From positions 8,901 through 15,467 of the forward strand of contig DPMC01000305.1 in the NCBI GenBank assembly GCA_003541675.1: a stretch of 6,567 nt of DNA, read 5' to 3'. A model generated the notes under the pieces. It saw nothing but the letters and a program-made list of their open reading frames with translations. It was not told the origin of the DNA and ran no database searches. Each line of letters opens with the position of its first letter. Position 1 is the first letter of the stretch. The stretch comes from Acidimicrobiaceae bacterium (GTDB lineage: Bacteria > Actinomycetota > Acidimicrobiia > Acidimicrobiales > MedAcidi-G1). Of the stretch, positions 1 to 5,773 are shown piece after piece. The position numbers and the translations under genes were made by a program.

Positions 1-1298
1 TGAACATTCCCCGCGACCGCTTCTATGGCGACATTGACGTCGAGATCGCCGAGCCGATGCGCCTGGACCGCGGCCCCGGTGGCGCCGCCAGCCTCGATGA
101 GGCGGCCGACATGCTGGCCGCTGCTGAGTTCCCGGTCATGGTGGCGGGTGGCGGCGTGGTCATGGGCGACTCGGTGGCCGAGGCCATCACCCTGGCCGAG
201 CGCCTGGGCTGCCCGGTGGTCAACAGCTACCTGCACAATGACTCGTTCCCGGCCAGCCACCCGCAGTGGTGTGGCCCGCTGGGCTATCAGGGCTCCAAGG
301 CGGCCATGAAGCTCATAGCTCAGGCCGACGTGGTCCTGGCTCTGGGTACCCGCCTGGGCCCGTTCGGCACCCTTCCGCAGCACGACATGGACTACTGGCC
401 GAAGGAGGCCAAGATCATCCAGGTCGACGCTGATCACAAGATGCTTGGTCTGGTCAAGAAGATCTCGGTGGGGATTTGCGGTGACGCTGGAGCGGCGGCG
501 GTCGCACTGGTCGAGCGACTTGACGAAAGGGTCCTGGCCTGTGATGACAATCGTGACCACCGGGCTCAACTCACCGCTGCCGAGAAAGCCGACTGGGAGG
601 CCGAGCTGGAGGAGTGGACACACGAGACCGACGACTTCAGCGTGGACATGATCAAGCAGGCCATTGACGAGGAGGACAACTGGCTCCACCCCCGACAGGT
701 TCTTCGCGAACTGGAGAAGGCCATGCCGGCCCGAGTCATGGTTTCTACAGACATCGGGAACATCAACTCGGTCGCCAATAGCTACCTGCGGTTCGAAGAG
801 CCCCGTTCCTTCTTTGCCGCCATGAGTTGGGGGAACTGTGGCTACGCCCTGCCGACCATCATCGGCGCCAAGGCCGCCGCTCCCGACCGTCCGGCGGTCG
901 CATACTCCGGTGACGGAGCATGGGCCATGAGCATGGTCGAGATCATGACGGCGGTACGCCATGAGATACCTGTCACCGCGGTGGTGTTCCACAACCGGCA
1001 ATGGGGAGCCGAGAAGAAGAACCAGGTCGACTTCTATGGCCATCGTTTCGTCGCCGGGGAACTGGAGGGTGGCGAGAGCTACTCCGAGATAGCCCGTGCC
1101 ATGGGCGCCGAAGGCGTTCGGGTGGACCAGCTTGAAGAGGTGGGCCCGGCGTTGTCAGCGGCCGTTGATGCTCAGATGAACGCGGGCAAGACCACGGTGA
1201 TCGAGGTCATGTGTACTAAGGAACTCGGCGATCCGTTCCGCAAGGATGCGTTGTCCGTCCCGGTACGTCACCTTGACAAGTATGCCGACTTCACCTGA
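1..1298 (+). CDS. xsc: Sulfoacetaldehyde acetyltransferase (Xsc), 5'-truncated by window edge
   Basis: This thiamine-diphosphate (ThDP) enzyme converts sulfoacetaldehyde plus phosphate to acetyl phosphate plus sulfite. It is the desulfonation step of taurine, isethionate and some sulfolactate catabolism, and acts in the cytoplasm. The first full codon is at 3 and 431 residues are visible. The family is usually about 580-600 residues, so roughly 150-170 N-terminal residues, including the pyrimidine-binding domain with the catalytic Glu, lie outside. Visible in order are the central domain (fragment residues about 20-165, with the Xsc-like stretches SYLHNDSFPASHP, GPLGYQGSKAAMKLIAQADV and GTRLGPFGTLPQHDMDYWP) and the PP domain. 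The PP domain carries the ThDP/Mg motif GDG at fragment residues 303-305 and Asn at 331 (FHNRQWGAEKKNQ). The tail ELGDPFRKDAL...PVRHLDKY also matches the recalled Xsc tail and separates it from acetolactate synthase or other ThDP enzymes. No pta, its usual partner, follows; a convergent gene lies 23 bp downstream. The frame is intact. Confidence 0.95.
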   Translation, partial: NIPRDRFYGDIDVEIAEPMRLDRGPGGAASLDEAADMLAAAEFPVMVAGGGVVMGDSVAEAITLAERLGCPVVNSYLHNDSFPASHPQWCGPLGYQGSKAAMKLIAQADVVLALGTRLGPFGTLPQHDMDYWPKEAKIIQVDADHKMLGLVKKISVGICGDAGAAAVALVERLDERVLACDDNRDHRAQLTAAEKADWEAELEEWTHETDDFSVDMIKQAIDEEDNWLHPRQVLRELEKAMPARVMVSTDIGNINSVANSYLRFEEPRSFFAAMSWGNCGYALPTIIGAKAAAPDRPAVAYSGDGAWAMSMVEIMTAVRHEIPVTAVVFHNRQWGAEKKNQVDFYGHRFVAGELEGGESYSEIARAMGAEGVRVDQLEEVGPALSAAVDAQMNAGKTTVIEVMCTKELGDPFRKDALSVPVRHLDKYADFT

Positions 1299-1321
1299 CC
1301 AGGCCCGTCGATGACCTGACC

Positions 1322-1924
1322 TCAGCCCCCAACTGATGGGGCAGGCTCGTGAGATACGTCCTCCGGGCCGAGGTGGCGAGTCCAGGCGGCGAATTCAAGA
1401 ACTATCCCGTCAGGGTCCTGAAAATAGATCGACCTCACGAAGACACCGTCGTGTACCTCTCGAGACACGCCCCACTCAGAGTCGTCGTGGTTGACCACCT
1501 CTGAACAGTCGATGCCGGCATCGCGGAGGCGGGAAACGAGACTGTCGATGGCGTCGCAGTCGACGTTGAAGGCCAAGTGGTTCATGGAGCCGTGCGCGGA
1601 GTGGATGCCGCCACGGTCAGGCCGGTCGGTCGGCATCGCGATGCCGGGTGCAACTTCAGGTCCATCAGGAAACCAGAAGAACGCCAGCTGGTTGCCGCCG
1701 CCAGCATCGAAGAAGAAATGCTGTCCTACCCCACCCCCCAACTCGACGGTCTTCACTAGAGGCATTCCCAGTAGGCCTTCGTAGAACGCCACTGTGGCTG
1801 TCATGTCGCTGCAGACGAGGGCGAGGTGATCGATCCCCCGGACACCGAACGGTCCGGTCGTCTGACTGGTCTCGGCTATGGCAGGGGCCCCAGAAGATTC
1901 CGATCCTTCCGACGTCCCAGCCAT
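1322..1924 (-). CDS. VOC family protein (glyoxalase/extradiol dioxygenase superfamily)
   Basis: This is a 200-residue protein with one vicinal-oxygen-chelate domain built from two beta-alpha-beta-beta-beta modules. Module 1 starts at GIDHLAL (His33), continues through DMTATVAFYEGLLGMPLV and runs to about residue 85. Module 2 starts at MNHLAF (His116) and ends in YFQDPDGIVLEFA (Glu177). His33, His116 and Glu177 fit the usual metal ligands; the fourth ligand is not clear. The family includes glyoxalases, extradiol dioxygenases, epimerases and thiol transferases, and nothing here picks one. The first 27 or so residues are Ser/Glu/Thr/Ala-rich and precede the fold. No in-frame ATG lies between Met1 and the first strand, so the ATG at 1924 is kept. 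It has no convincing Shine-Dalgarno but has a TAGGGT hexamer 6 nt upstream. It is transcribed alone, divergent from the SDR gene and convergent with xsc. A link to sulfonate metabolism is unsupported. Confidence 0.85.
   Translation of the reverse strand: MAGTSEGSESSGAPAIAETSQTTGPFGVRGIDHLALVCSDMTATVAFYEGLLGMPLVKTVELGGGVGQHFFFDAGGGNQLAFFWFPDGPEVAPGIAMPTDRPDRGGIHSAHGSMNHLAFNVDCDAIDSLVSRLRDAGIDCSEVVNHDDSEWGVSREVHDGVFVRSIYFQDPDGIVLEFAAWTRHLGPEDVSHEPAPSVGG
1325..1342. terminator. Possible weak stem-loop at the convergent xsc / VOC gene ends
   Basis: GCCCC at 1325-1329 can pair with GGGGC at 1338-1342 across an 8-nt loop, just downstream of the xsc stop and inside the last codons of the opposing VOC gene. 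An outer CCTG/CAGG pairing around the same axis is possible with a bulge. The position suits termination of the xsc transcript in a 23-bp convergent gap. No T-run follows on either strand, so this is not a canonical intrinsic terminator and may be chance in GC-rich DNA. Confidence 0.2.
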
Positions 1925-1930
1925 GAGAAC

Positions 1931-1936
1931 ACCCTA
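1931..1936 (-). promoter_or_regulatory. Putative -10 element for a leaderless VOC-gene transcript
   Basis: Read on the minus strand, TAGGGT (a TANNNT match) lies 6 nt before the ATG at 1924. That spacing places the transcription start at or beside the start codon, a layout common for leaderless mRNAs in Actinomycetota. The only Shine-Dalgarno-like bases (AGGG) overlap the same hexamer. No clear -35 can be assigned. This is pattern-based and untested. Confidence 0.4.
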
Positions 1937-1946
1937 GGCGGCCTGC

Positions 1947-1952
1947 CAGAAT
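1947..1952 (+). promoter_or_regulatory. Putative -10 element for a leaderless SDR-gene transcript
   Basis: CAGAAT lies 7 nt before the GTG start at 1960 and matches the -10 consensus at A2 and T6 but not T1. No Shine-Dalgarno is within reach: the nearest purine-rich run (AGGCGG, 1936-1941) is about 18 nt from the start codon. The spacing again fits a transcript starting at the initiation codon. It faces away from the VOC-gene element only about 10 bp away. Confidence 0.35.
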
Positions 1953-1958
1953 CGATTC
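1949..1958. promoter_or_regulatory. 10-bp perfect palindrome GAATCGATTC, possible operator
   Basis: A perfect inverted repeat, GAATCGATTC, ends one base before the GTG start of the SDR gene and overlaps its putative -10. A second short inverted repeat, AGGC-G-GCCT (1936-1944), lies just upstream and overlaps the minus-strand -10 by one base. In a 35-bp divergent gap, a dimeric regulator bound here could block both promoters. No regulator gene is visible in the window, so this is only a candidate site. Confidence 0.25.
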
Positions 1959-1959
1959 C

Positions 1960-2742
1960 GTGCCCACTCCCGCGCCCGAAGACCAACTGACTGACTTCAC
2001 CGACCGCGTCGTCGTGGTCACAGGTGGAAGCCGAGGGCTCGGTCGGGCCATGGTCGAGGCATTCGCTCGGTGTGGCGCTGACGTAGTGGTGGCTAGTCGC
2101 AAACTGTCCAACTGTGAGACGGTGGCCGCTGGCGTGGTCGAGACGACCGGTCGACGGGCGCTCCCAGTTGCCTGCCATGTCGGTGACTGGGACCAATGCG
2201 ACGCTCTGGTAGAGGCAACCTACGTCGAGTTCGGTCGATGCGACGTACTGGTCAACAACGCTGGCAGTTCGCCGCTCTATCCGTCGCTCGCGCAGGTCAC
2301 CCCTGAGCTGTTTGACAAGACAATCGCCACCAACCTGAGGGGCACGTTCCGACTGTCGGCTTGCTTCGGGTCGCGAATGTTCGATGCCGGCGGCGGGTGC
2401 ATCGTCAACGTGAGCTCCATCTCAGCTTCGGCCCCGACAGCGGTGGAGGCCATCTACGGTGCGGCGAAGGCCGGTGTCCACTCGCTCACAGAATCCTTCG
2501 CACGGGCATACGCACCGACGGTCCGTGTCAACTGCCTGCAGCCGGGCCCTTTCCTGACCGACATTTCAACTCACTGGCCTGAGAGTTCTCACGAGGGCTT
2601 TCGCCAGCGCCTTGCCCTGCAGCGGGCCGGCAACTCGGAAGAGATCGTGGGTGCCGCTCTGTATCTAGCGTCGGACGCTGCCTCGTTCACGACTGGATCG
2701 GTGGTGAAGGTCGATGGTGGCGCCGTCTATGGGACCGGCTGA
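1960..2742 (+). CDS. SDR family NAD(P)-dependent oxidoreductase
   Basis: This classical short-chain dehydrogenase/reductase has 260 residues, the usual length for the family. The Rossmann dinucleotide motif TGGSRGLG is at residues 21-28, NNAG at 99-102, structural Asn125, and the catalytic Ser153, Tyr166 and Lys170 (YGAAK) are all present. The post-catalytic PGPFLTDI segment and the C-terminal substrate-loop/dimer tail (ASFTTGSVVKVDGG) are also typical. Arg25 in the glycine motif and Arg47 after the second strand suggest NADP(H), an inference. The reaction is probably alcohol/ketone interconversion with unknown substrate; 3-oxoacyl-ACP reductase-like annotations would be generic. The GTG at 1960 is the only usable start, because an in-frame TGA lies at 1924-1926 and the Rossmann strand begins by residue 16. 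It lacks a Shine-Dalgarno and may be leaderless. It is followed after 50 bp by an FAD oxidoreductase on the same strand, probably co-transcribed. In this neighbourhood a sulfonate alcohol dehydrogenase role is conceivable but not shown. Confidence 0.93.
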   Translation: MPTPAPEDQLTDFTDRVVVVTGGSRGLGRAMVEAFARCGADVVVASRKLSNCETVAAGVVETTGRRALPVACHVGDWDQCDALVEATYVEFGRCDVLVNNAGSSPLYPSLAQVTPELFDKTIATNLRGTFRLSACFGSRMFDAGGGCIVNVSSISASAPTAVEAIYGAAKAGVHSLTESFARAYAPTVRVNCLQPGPFLTDISTHWPESSHEGFRQRLALQRAGNSEEIVGAALYLASDAASFTTGSVVKVDGGAVYGTG

Positions 2743-2750
2743 GAATCCGG

Positions 2751-2764
2751 CCGGCCCATGCCGG
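2751..2764 (+). other. GC-rich hairpin in the SDR-FAD gene gap
   Basis: CCGGC (2751-2755) can pair with GCCGG (2760-2764) over a 4-nt loop, and GGCCC (2753-2757) with GGGCC (2763-2767) is an alternative. No T-run follows, so it is unlikely to terminate transcription. It could stabilise the 3' end of the upstream message or simply reflect GC-rich sequence. The gap also holds two copies of GAGAATC (2741-2747 and 2773-2779). Confidence 0.2.
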
Positions 2765-2780
2765 GCCCGCCCGAGAATCT

Positions 2781-2785
2781 AGGAG
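2781..2785 (+). promoter_or_regulatory. Shine-Dalgarno AGGAG deciding the GTG start of the FAD oxidoreductase
   Basis: AGGAG sits 7 nt upstream of the GTG at 2793, an optimal spacing. The next in-frame ATG codons (2844 and 2865) have no comparable site. This contrasts with the leaderless-type starts of the neighbouring units and supports translation from a longer, SDR-led mRNA. Confidence 0.65.
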
Positions 2786-2792
2786 CACCCCA

Positions 2793-4256
2793 GTGACCAA
2801 TATTGGCAGGCCCACCGATGGCCAGAACCAGTGGTACCCGTTCATGGACCGTCCTGTTCCGTCGATGGTCGACGGGGTATTGCAGAACCCGCCGGTGGTA
2901 CCGGTGCGCGACGTCGACCCTCTGCCGCCGTCAGCCCGATACGTGGTGGTGGGTGCGGGCATCCACGGCCTGTCCACCGCCTACCACCTGGCTATGGAAC
3001 TGGAGCGAACTGGGAAAGGCTCAGGGAGCGACGTCGTACTCATCGACAAGGCTGGCCCCGGTGCCGGAGCTACCGGCCTCGCCTGCGGTTGCGTCCGAAA
3101 CCTGTACATGACCGGTCCATTGCACGCCATCCTGCGGGCCAGCGTTGAGGTGTGGGAGTCCGACCCGATCAACTTCGGCTTCCAGCAGGTCGGATACGTG
3201 TCGATCGGCGAGGCCAACCAGGCCGAGGATTACGTGCGCCTCAACGAGTCGCAGGTGGCCAGCGGCTATCCCTCCGACCTCTACACGGATGAGGAGGCCC
3301 ACCGGTTCCTGAAGGGACTGTGGCCCGACTTCAAGACCGAGAACTGCGACGTGGTGCTTCATGAGCACCGATCCGGGTACGCCGGGACCCACATGGTTAT
3401 GTGGGGTCTTGACCAGAAGGCCCGCCAATGGGGCGTCCAGCGCTGCTACGGCGTGGCCGTCACCGGCTACGAACTCGACTCCTCAGGTTCGGTCGCGGCT
3501 GTGGAGACCACCGCCGGGAGGATCCATTGCGACGAGGTGGTCGTTGGTGCCGGCGCTTGGACTCCTGGGCACTGGGAGTGGTTGGGCGGCCCGTCGACGC
3601 TTGACGTCCACTACCCGGACGGCCACCTGGAACAGGGCATGGACATGTGGACCTACTGGCGCCTTCTGGAGGGTGAGGTCTTCATGCCGCCGGGGGTCGA
3701 CTATCGCACTGCCGATGGGAACGACGGCCCGGTCCTCCACGTGGAGTTGATGAATACGCCGGTGTACGGGCGTGACGGGGAGATGATCCAAGACTACGTG
3801 TACACGTACACCCGGTACGCCGCTGAACGGGTGGGGGCACCGGGCCTGCAGGGCGGGACCATCCCTGTCCGCATGGGTCCGGAGGCGGATGCCGATCCAT
3901 ACGGACACCTCAATGACAACTACCAGGCCGACGACTGGTTCCCCGAGTACTACTGCGTGACCCTCGGCATGCTGTTCGAACGCTTCGAGACCCTCGAGCC
4001 GTACTTCAAGCAGCGGCGAAACGGCGGTATCGGGGCGTTCACTCCAGACAATGTGCCAATTTTCGATCACGTGGTCGATAACGCCTTCGTGATCGCAGAC
4101 TCGAACCATGGATTCAAGATGATCGGAGTGGGGAAGCTGACGGCGTCGATGCTCGTCCACGGGAAGAAGCCCGAGGAGTTGCGTCCCTTCACCTTCAGCC
4201 GGTATGCCGAAGGAACCACGTTCGGCGACCGCAATTCGAACTGCCCCTGGGTCTAG
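2793..4256 (+). CDS. FAD-dependent oxidoreductase of the DAO (D-amino acid/glycine oxidase) family
   Basis: This 487-residue flavoprotein belongs to the DAO superfamily, which oxidises primary or secondary amines and amino acids to imines or aldehydes. The FAD-binding dinucleotide motif is VVVGAGIHGLSTAYHL (GxGxxG at residues 54-59), with an acidic residue after strand 2 (Asp85). It is followed by the flavin-contact loop GAGATGLACGCVRNLY (about 90-105). The C-terminal FAD-binding half ends in FVIADSNHGFKMIGVGK (432-448), typical of the family. About 48 residues precede the Rossmann strand, longer than in most relatives. The central part (about 110-400) is the substrate domain and is rich in Tyr/Trp/Asp. 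No signal peptide or membrane segment is seen. The loop and tail (NSNCPWV) suggest a coherent subfamily, but I do not know its substrate. Near xsc, a taurine-dehydrogenase-like or other amine-oxidising role is one hypothesis; glycine betaine derivatives or sarcosine are others. It is probably co-transcribed with the SDR gene. Confidence 0.88.
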   Translation: MTNIGRPTDGQNQWYPFMDRPVPSMVDGVLQNPPVVPVRDVDPLPPSARYVVVGAGIHGLSTAYHLAMELERTGKGSGSDVVLIDKAGPGAGATGLACGCVRNLYMTGPLHAILRASVEVWESDPINFGFQQVGYVSIGEANQAEDYVRLNESQVASGYPSDLYTDEEAHRFLKGLWPDFKTENCDVVLHEHRSGYAGTHMVMWGLDQKARQWGVQRCYGVAVTGYELDSSGSVAAVETTAGRIHCDEVVVGAGAWTPGHWEWLGGPSTLDVHYPDGHLEQGMDMWTYWRLLEGEVFMPPGVDYRTADGNDGPVLHVELMNTPVYGRDGEMIQDYVYTYTRYAAERVGAPGLQGGTIPVRMGPEADADPYGHLNDNYQADDWFPEYYCVTLGMLFERFETLEPYFKQRRNGGIGAFTPDNVPIFDHVVDNAFVIADSNHGFKMIGVGKLTASMLVHGKKPEELRPFTFSRYAEGTTFGDRNSNCPWV

Positions 4257-4262
4257 TCCCGC

Positions 4263-4280
4263 CCGACAGCCCTAGGTCGG
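4263..4280 (+). terminator. Possible weak stem-loop after the FAD oxidoreductase gene
   Basis: CCGAC (4263-4267) pairs with GTCGG (4276-4280) across an 8-nt loop that contains CCTAG. It lies 7 bp after the stop codon and is followed by a modestly T-rich stretch (GAGTTTGGTT) rather than a proper T-run. The position fits the end of the SDR-FAD unit before the promoter of the next unit, but a five-pair stem is weak evidence. Confidence 0.25.
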
Positions 4281-4306
4281 TGGAGTTTGGTTGAGGACGG
4301 CCGCCG

Positions 4307-4312
4307 TACCAT
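4307..4312 (+). promoter_or_regulatory. Putative -10 element for a leaderless hydroxyacid dehydrogenase transcript
   Basis: TACCAT (a TANNNT match) lies exactly 6 nt before the ATG at 4319. An in-frame TGA at 4292-4294 limits the gene's 5' extent, no other start codon lies in that interval, and there is no Shine-Dalgarno at usable distance. A transcript starting at or next to the ATG is the simplest reading. TTGGTT at 4287-4292 is a possible but short-spaced (14 bp) -35. Confidence 0.45.
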
Positions 4313-4318
4313 GCGTCA

Positions 4319-5773
4319 ATGGTCGAAGGAAGCATCGACACCGAGCTGGCGGGGGCACTGCGAGACCTAGTCGGACCCGCCGGGTGGCTCGATCCGACTG
4401 ACGCAGTCGGCATGGTGGTCGACTTCCGAGGTCTCTTCTCAGGTGAGCCGGTGGCCATCGTGCGGCCGGGCACCGTCGACGAGGTGCGAGCTGTGGTGAG
4501 GACTTGTGCGGCCGCCGGCGTCGCCATCGTTACCCAGGGTGGGAATACGTCGCTGTCCGGGGGCTCGGTGCCGACTGATGAGCGGCCCTCGGTCTTGCTG
4601 TCCACGTCACGAATGGACAGGATTCTCAGCGTGAACCCGGTCCAGTTCACTATCACCGCTGAGGCGGGGTGCACCATCGAGCAGGTCCAGCAGGCGGCCG
4701 CCGGGGTGGGTCTGCAACTGGGCATGGACTGGGGCGCTCGGGGCACAGCCACGGTGGGGGGCGCGGTCTCGACCAACGCCGGGGGCCTGAACGTGCTGCG
4801 CTACGGCCCGGCCCGGGACAGCGTGCTGGGCCTGGAGGCGGTGCTGGCCGACGGTGAGGTGTTTGACGGCCTGCGGGCCCTCCGCAAGGACAACACCGGC
4901 TACGACCTCAAGCACCTATTCATCGGGGGCGAGGGGTCGCTCGGGGTGGTCACCCGAGTGGTGCTGCGGTTGCACCCCCGCCAGGATCACCACCGCACGA
5001 TGTTCGCCGCCTTGTCCGACTTGGAGGCCGTCCACGAACTGTTCGCCATGGCGTGCGCCCGGGACCACGCCGGCCTGACGGCCTTCGAGCTGGTGCCTGA
5101 GATCGGGGTGGCGGGCACCATCTCCGCGTTTGGGGTGACTCGGCCCCTGACTACCGAGGCTGAGTGGTACCTACTGGCTCGGTTCTCGGGCACCTCGCCG
5201 GTGGACGCCACGGCCGAGGGATTCTTGGCTGACGCGGTGGACGCCGGCCTGGTGGTGGACGCCACGGTGGCCGTCACGGCGGTTCAGGAGGAGAACCTTT
5301 GGCTGATGCGCGACGAGTTGCCGCCCGAGACCCTGTTCGATGCCAAGGGTGCCAAGTTCGACGCAGCGGTGCCCATTGACCGGGTGGCCGAGTTTCAGCG
5401 GGCGGCCGAGGCGCTGGCCGCTGAACTGTGCGGCAACGATGGGTTGGTCTACTCGTTCGGCCACCTGGGAGACGGGAACCTCCACCTCTACGTGGTGTCG
5501 TCTCTAGAGCGGGGGAGTCGTATGGATCCGGTCCTGGTCGATGAGGTCACGGCGGCCATCGACGGTTTGCTCTGGGACATGGGGGGCACGGTGAGCGCCG
5601 AGCATGGCGTGGGCCAGGAGTTGCTGGACCGGGTGGGCCGTCAGAAGTCGGTTGTGGAACTGGACCTGATGCGCAGGGTCAAGGCAGCGTTGGACCCCGA
5701 TGACCTGTTCAACCCGGGAAGGGGGGCCCACTGTGCCCCGGTTTCGGGGGCCGAAGCCGAGGAGGCGATATGA
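4319..5773 (+). CDS. FAD-linked D-2-hydroxyacid dehydrogenase (GlcD / D-2-hydroxyglutarate dehydrogenase type)
   Basis: This 484-residue flavoenzyme of the FAD_binding_4 plus FAD-oxidase_C (VAO/PCMH fold) family oxidises D-2-hydroxy acids such as D-lactate, glycolate or D-2-hydroxyglutarate to 2-oxo acids. Its length is normal for the family. In the FAD domain, PGTVDEVRAVVR (50-61) is followed by the pyrophosphate loop QGGNTSLSGG (73-82), then VGGAVSTNAGG (146-156) and KDNTGYDLKHLFIGGEGSLG (190-209). The C-terminal substrate domain carries the metal/active-site motifs GHLGDGNLHL (381-390, His382 and His389) and EHGVG (428-432, Glu428 and His429), and ends near NPGRG. No transmembrane segment or Fe-S motif is visible, so electrons probably pass to a separate acceptor such as ETF or quinone. 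Its stop overlaps the next gene's start as ATGA, so the aminotransferase is translationally coupled. The substrate is unknown. Sulfolactate (an SlcD-like role) is a context-based guess, and aryl-lactates or 2-hydroxyglutarate are equally possible. Confidence 0.9.
   Translation: MVEGSIDTELAGALRDLVGPAGWLDPTDAVGMVVDFRGLFSGEPVAIVRPGTVDEVRAVVRTCAAAGVAIVTQGGNTSLSGGSVPTDERPSVLLSTSRMDRILSVNPVQFTITAEAGCTIEQVQQAAAGVGLQLGMDWGARGTATVGGAVSTNAGGLNVLRYGPARDSVLGLEAVLADGEVFDGLRALRKDNTGYDLKHLFIGGEGSLGVVTRVVLRLHPRQDHHRTMFAALSDLEAVHELFAMACARDHAGLTAFELVPEIGVAGTISAFGVTRPLTTEAEWYLLARFSGTSPVDATAEGFLADAVDAGLVVDATVAVTAVQEENLWLMRDELPPETLFDAKGAKFDAAVPIDRVAEFQRAAEALAAELCGNDGLVYSFGHLGDGNLHLYVVSSLERGSRMDPVLVDEVTAAIDGLLWDMGGTVSAEHGVGQELLDRVGRQKSVVELDLMRRVKAALDPDDLFNPGRGAHCAPVSGAEAEEAI
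5759..5765 (+). promoter_or_regulatory. Shine-Dalgarno GAGGAGG inside the dehydrogenase gene, for the aminotransferase
   Basis: GAGGAGG lies 4 nt before the ATG at 5770, inside the last codons of the upstream gene. Together with the ATGA stop-start overlap it fixes this start and indicates translational coupling. The spacing is slightly short. The next in-frame ATG (5806) has no such site and would cut into the N-terminal region just before the YRPGK motif. Confidence 0.65.

Noticed and set aside
1..1298. Acetolactate synthase or glyoxylate carboligase as the identity of the first gene
   Set aside because: The ThDP fold is shared, but the segments around NSYLHNDSFPASHP and FHNRQWGAEKKNQ and the tail ELGDPFRKDAL match recalled Xsc rather than those families.
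1665..2196. Alternative minus-strand frames spanning the divergent gap and overlapping both the VOC and SDR genes
   Set aside because: They run antisense to the SDR motifs and out of frame with the VOC motifs. Both real genes are strongly supported.
3483..4160. Long open frame (225 codons) on the minus strand opposite the DAO-type gene
   Set aside because: The plus-strand frame has a full set of FAD-family motifs over the same DNA. The minus reading shows no recognisable domain and reflects the scarcity of stop codons opposite GC-rich coding sequence.
1933..4276. CCCTAGG shared by the gaps at about 1932-1938 and 4270-4276 as a common operator
   Set aside because: CTAG occurs about ten times across the window, including inside genes, and the flanks of the two copies differ, so the match is not convincing.
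4311..4313. ATG at 4311 as an alternative start for the hydroxyacid dehydrogenase
   Set aside because: It is out of frame with the FAD-domain motifs; the in-frame ATG is at 4319.
5200..5267. GGTGGACGCCACGG repeated at 5200-5213 and 5254-5267, with a partial copy at 5236
   Set aside because: The copies are in frame and encode recurring Val-Asp-Ala in an Ala/Val-rich segment of the dehydrogenase. Limited codon choice explains them better than a functional repeat.
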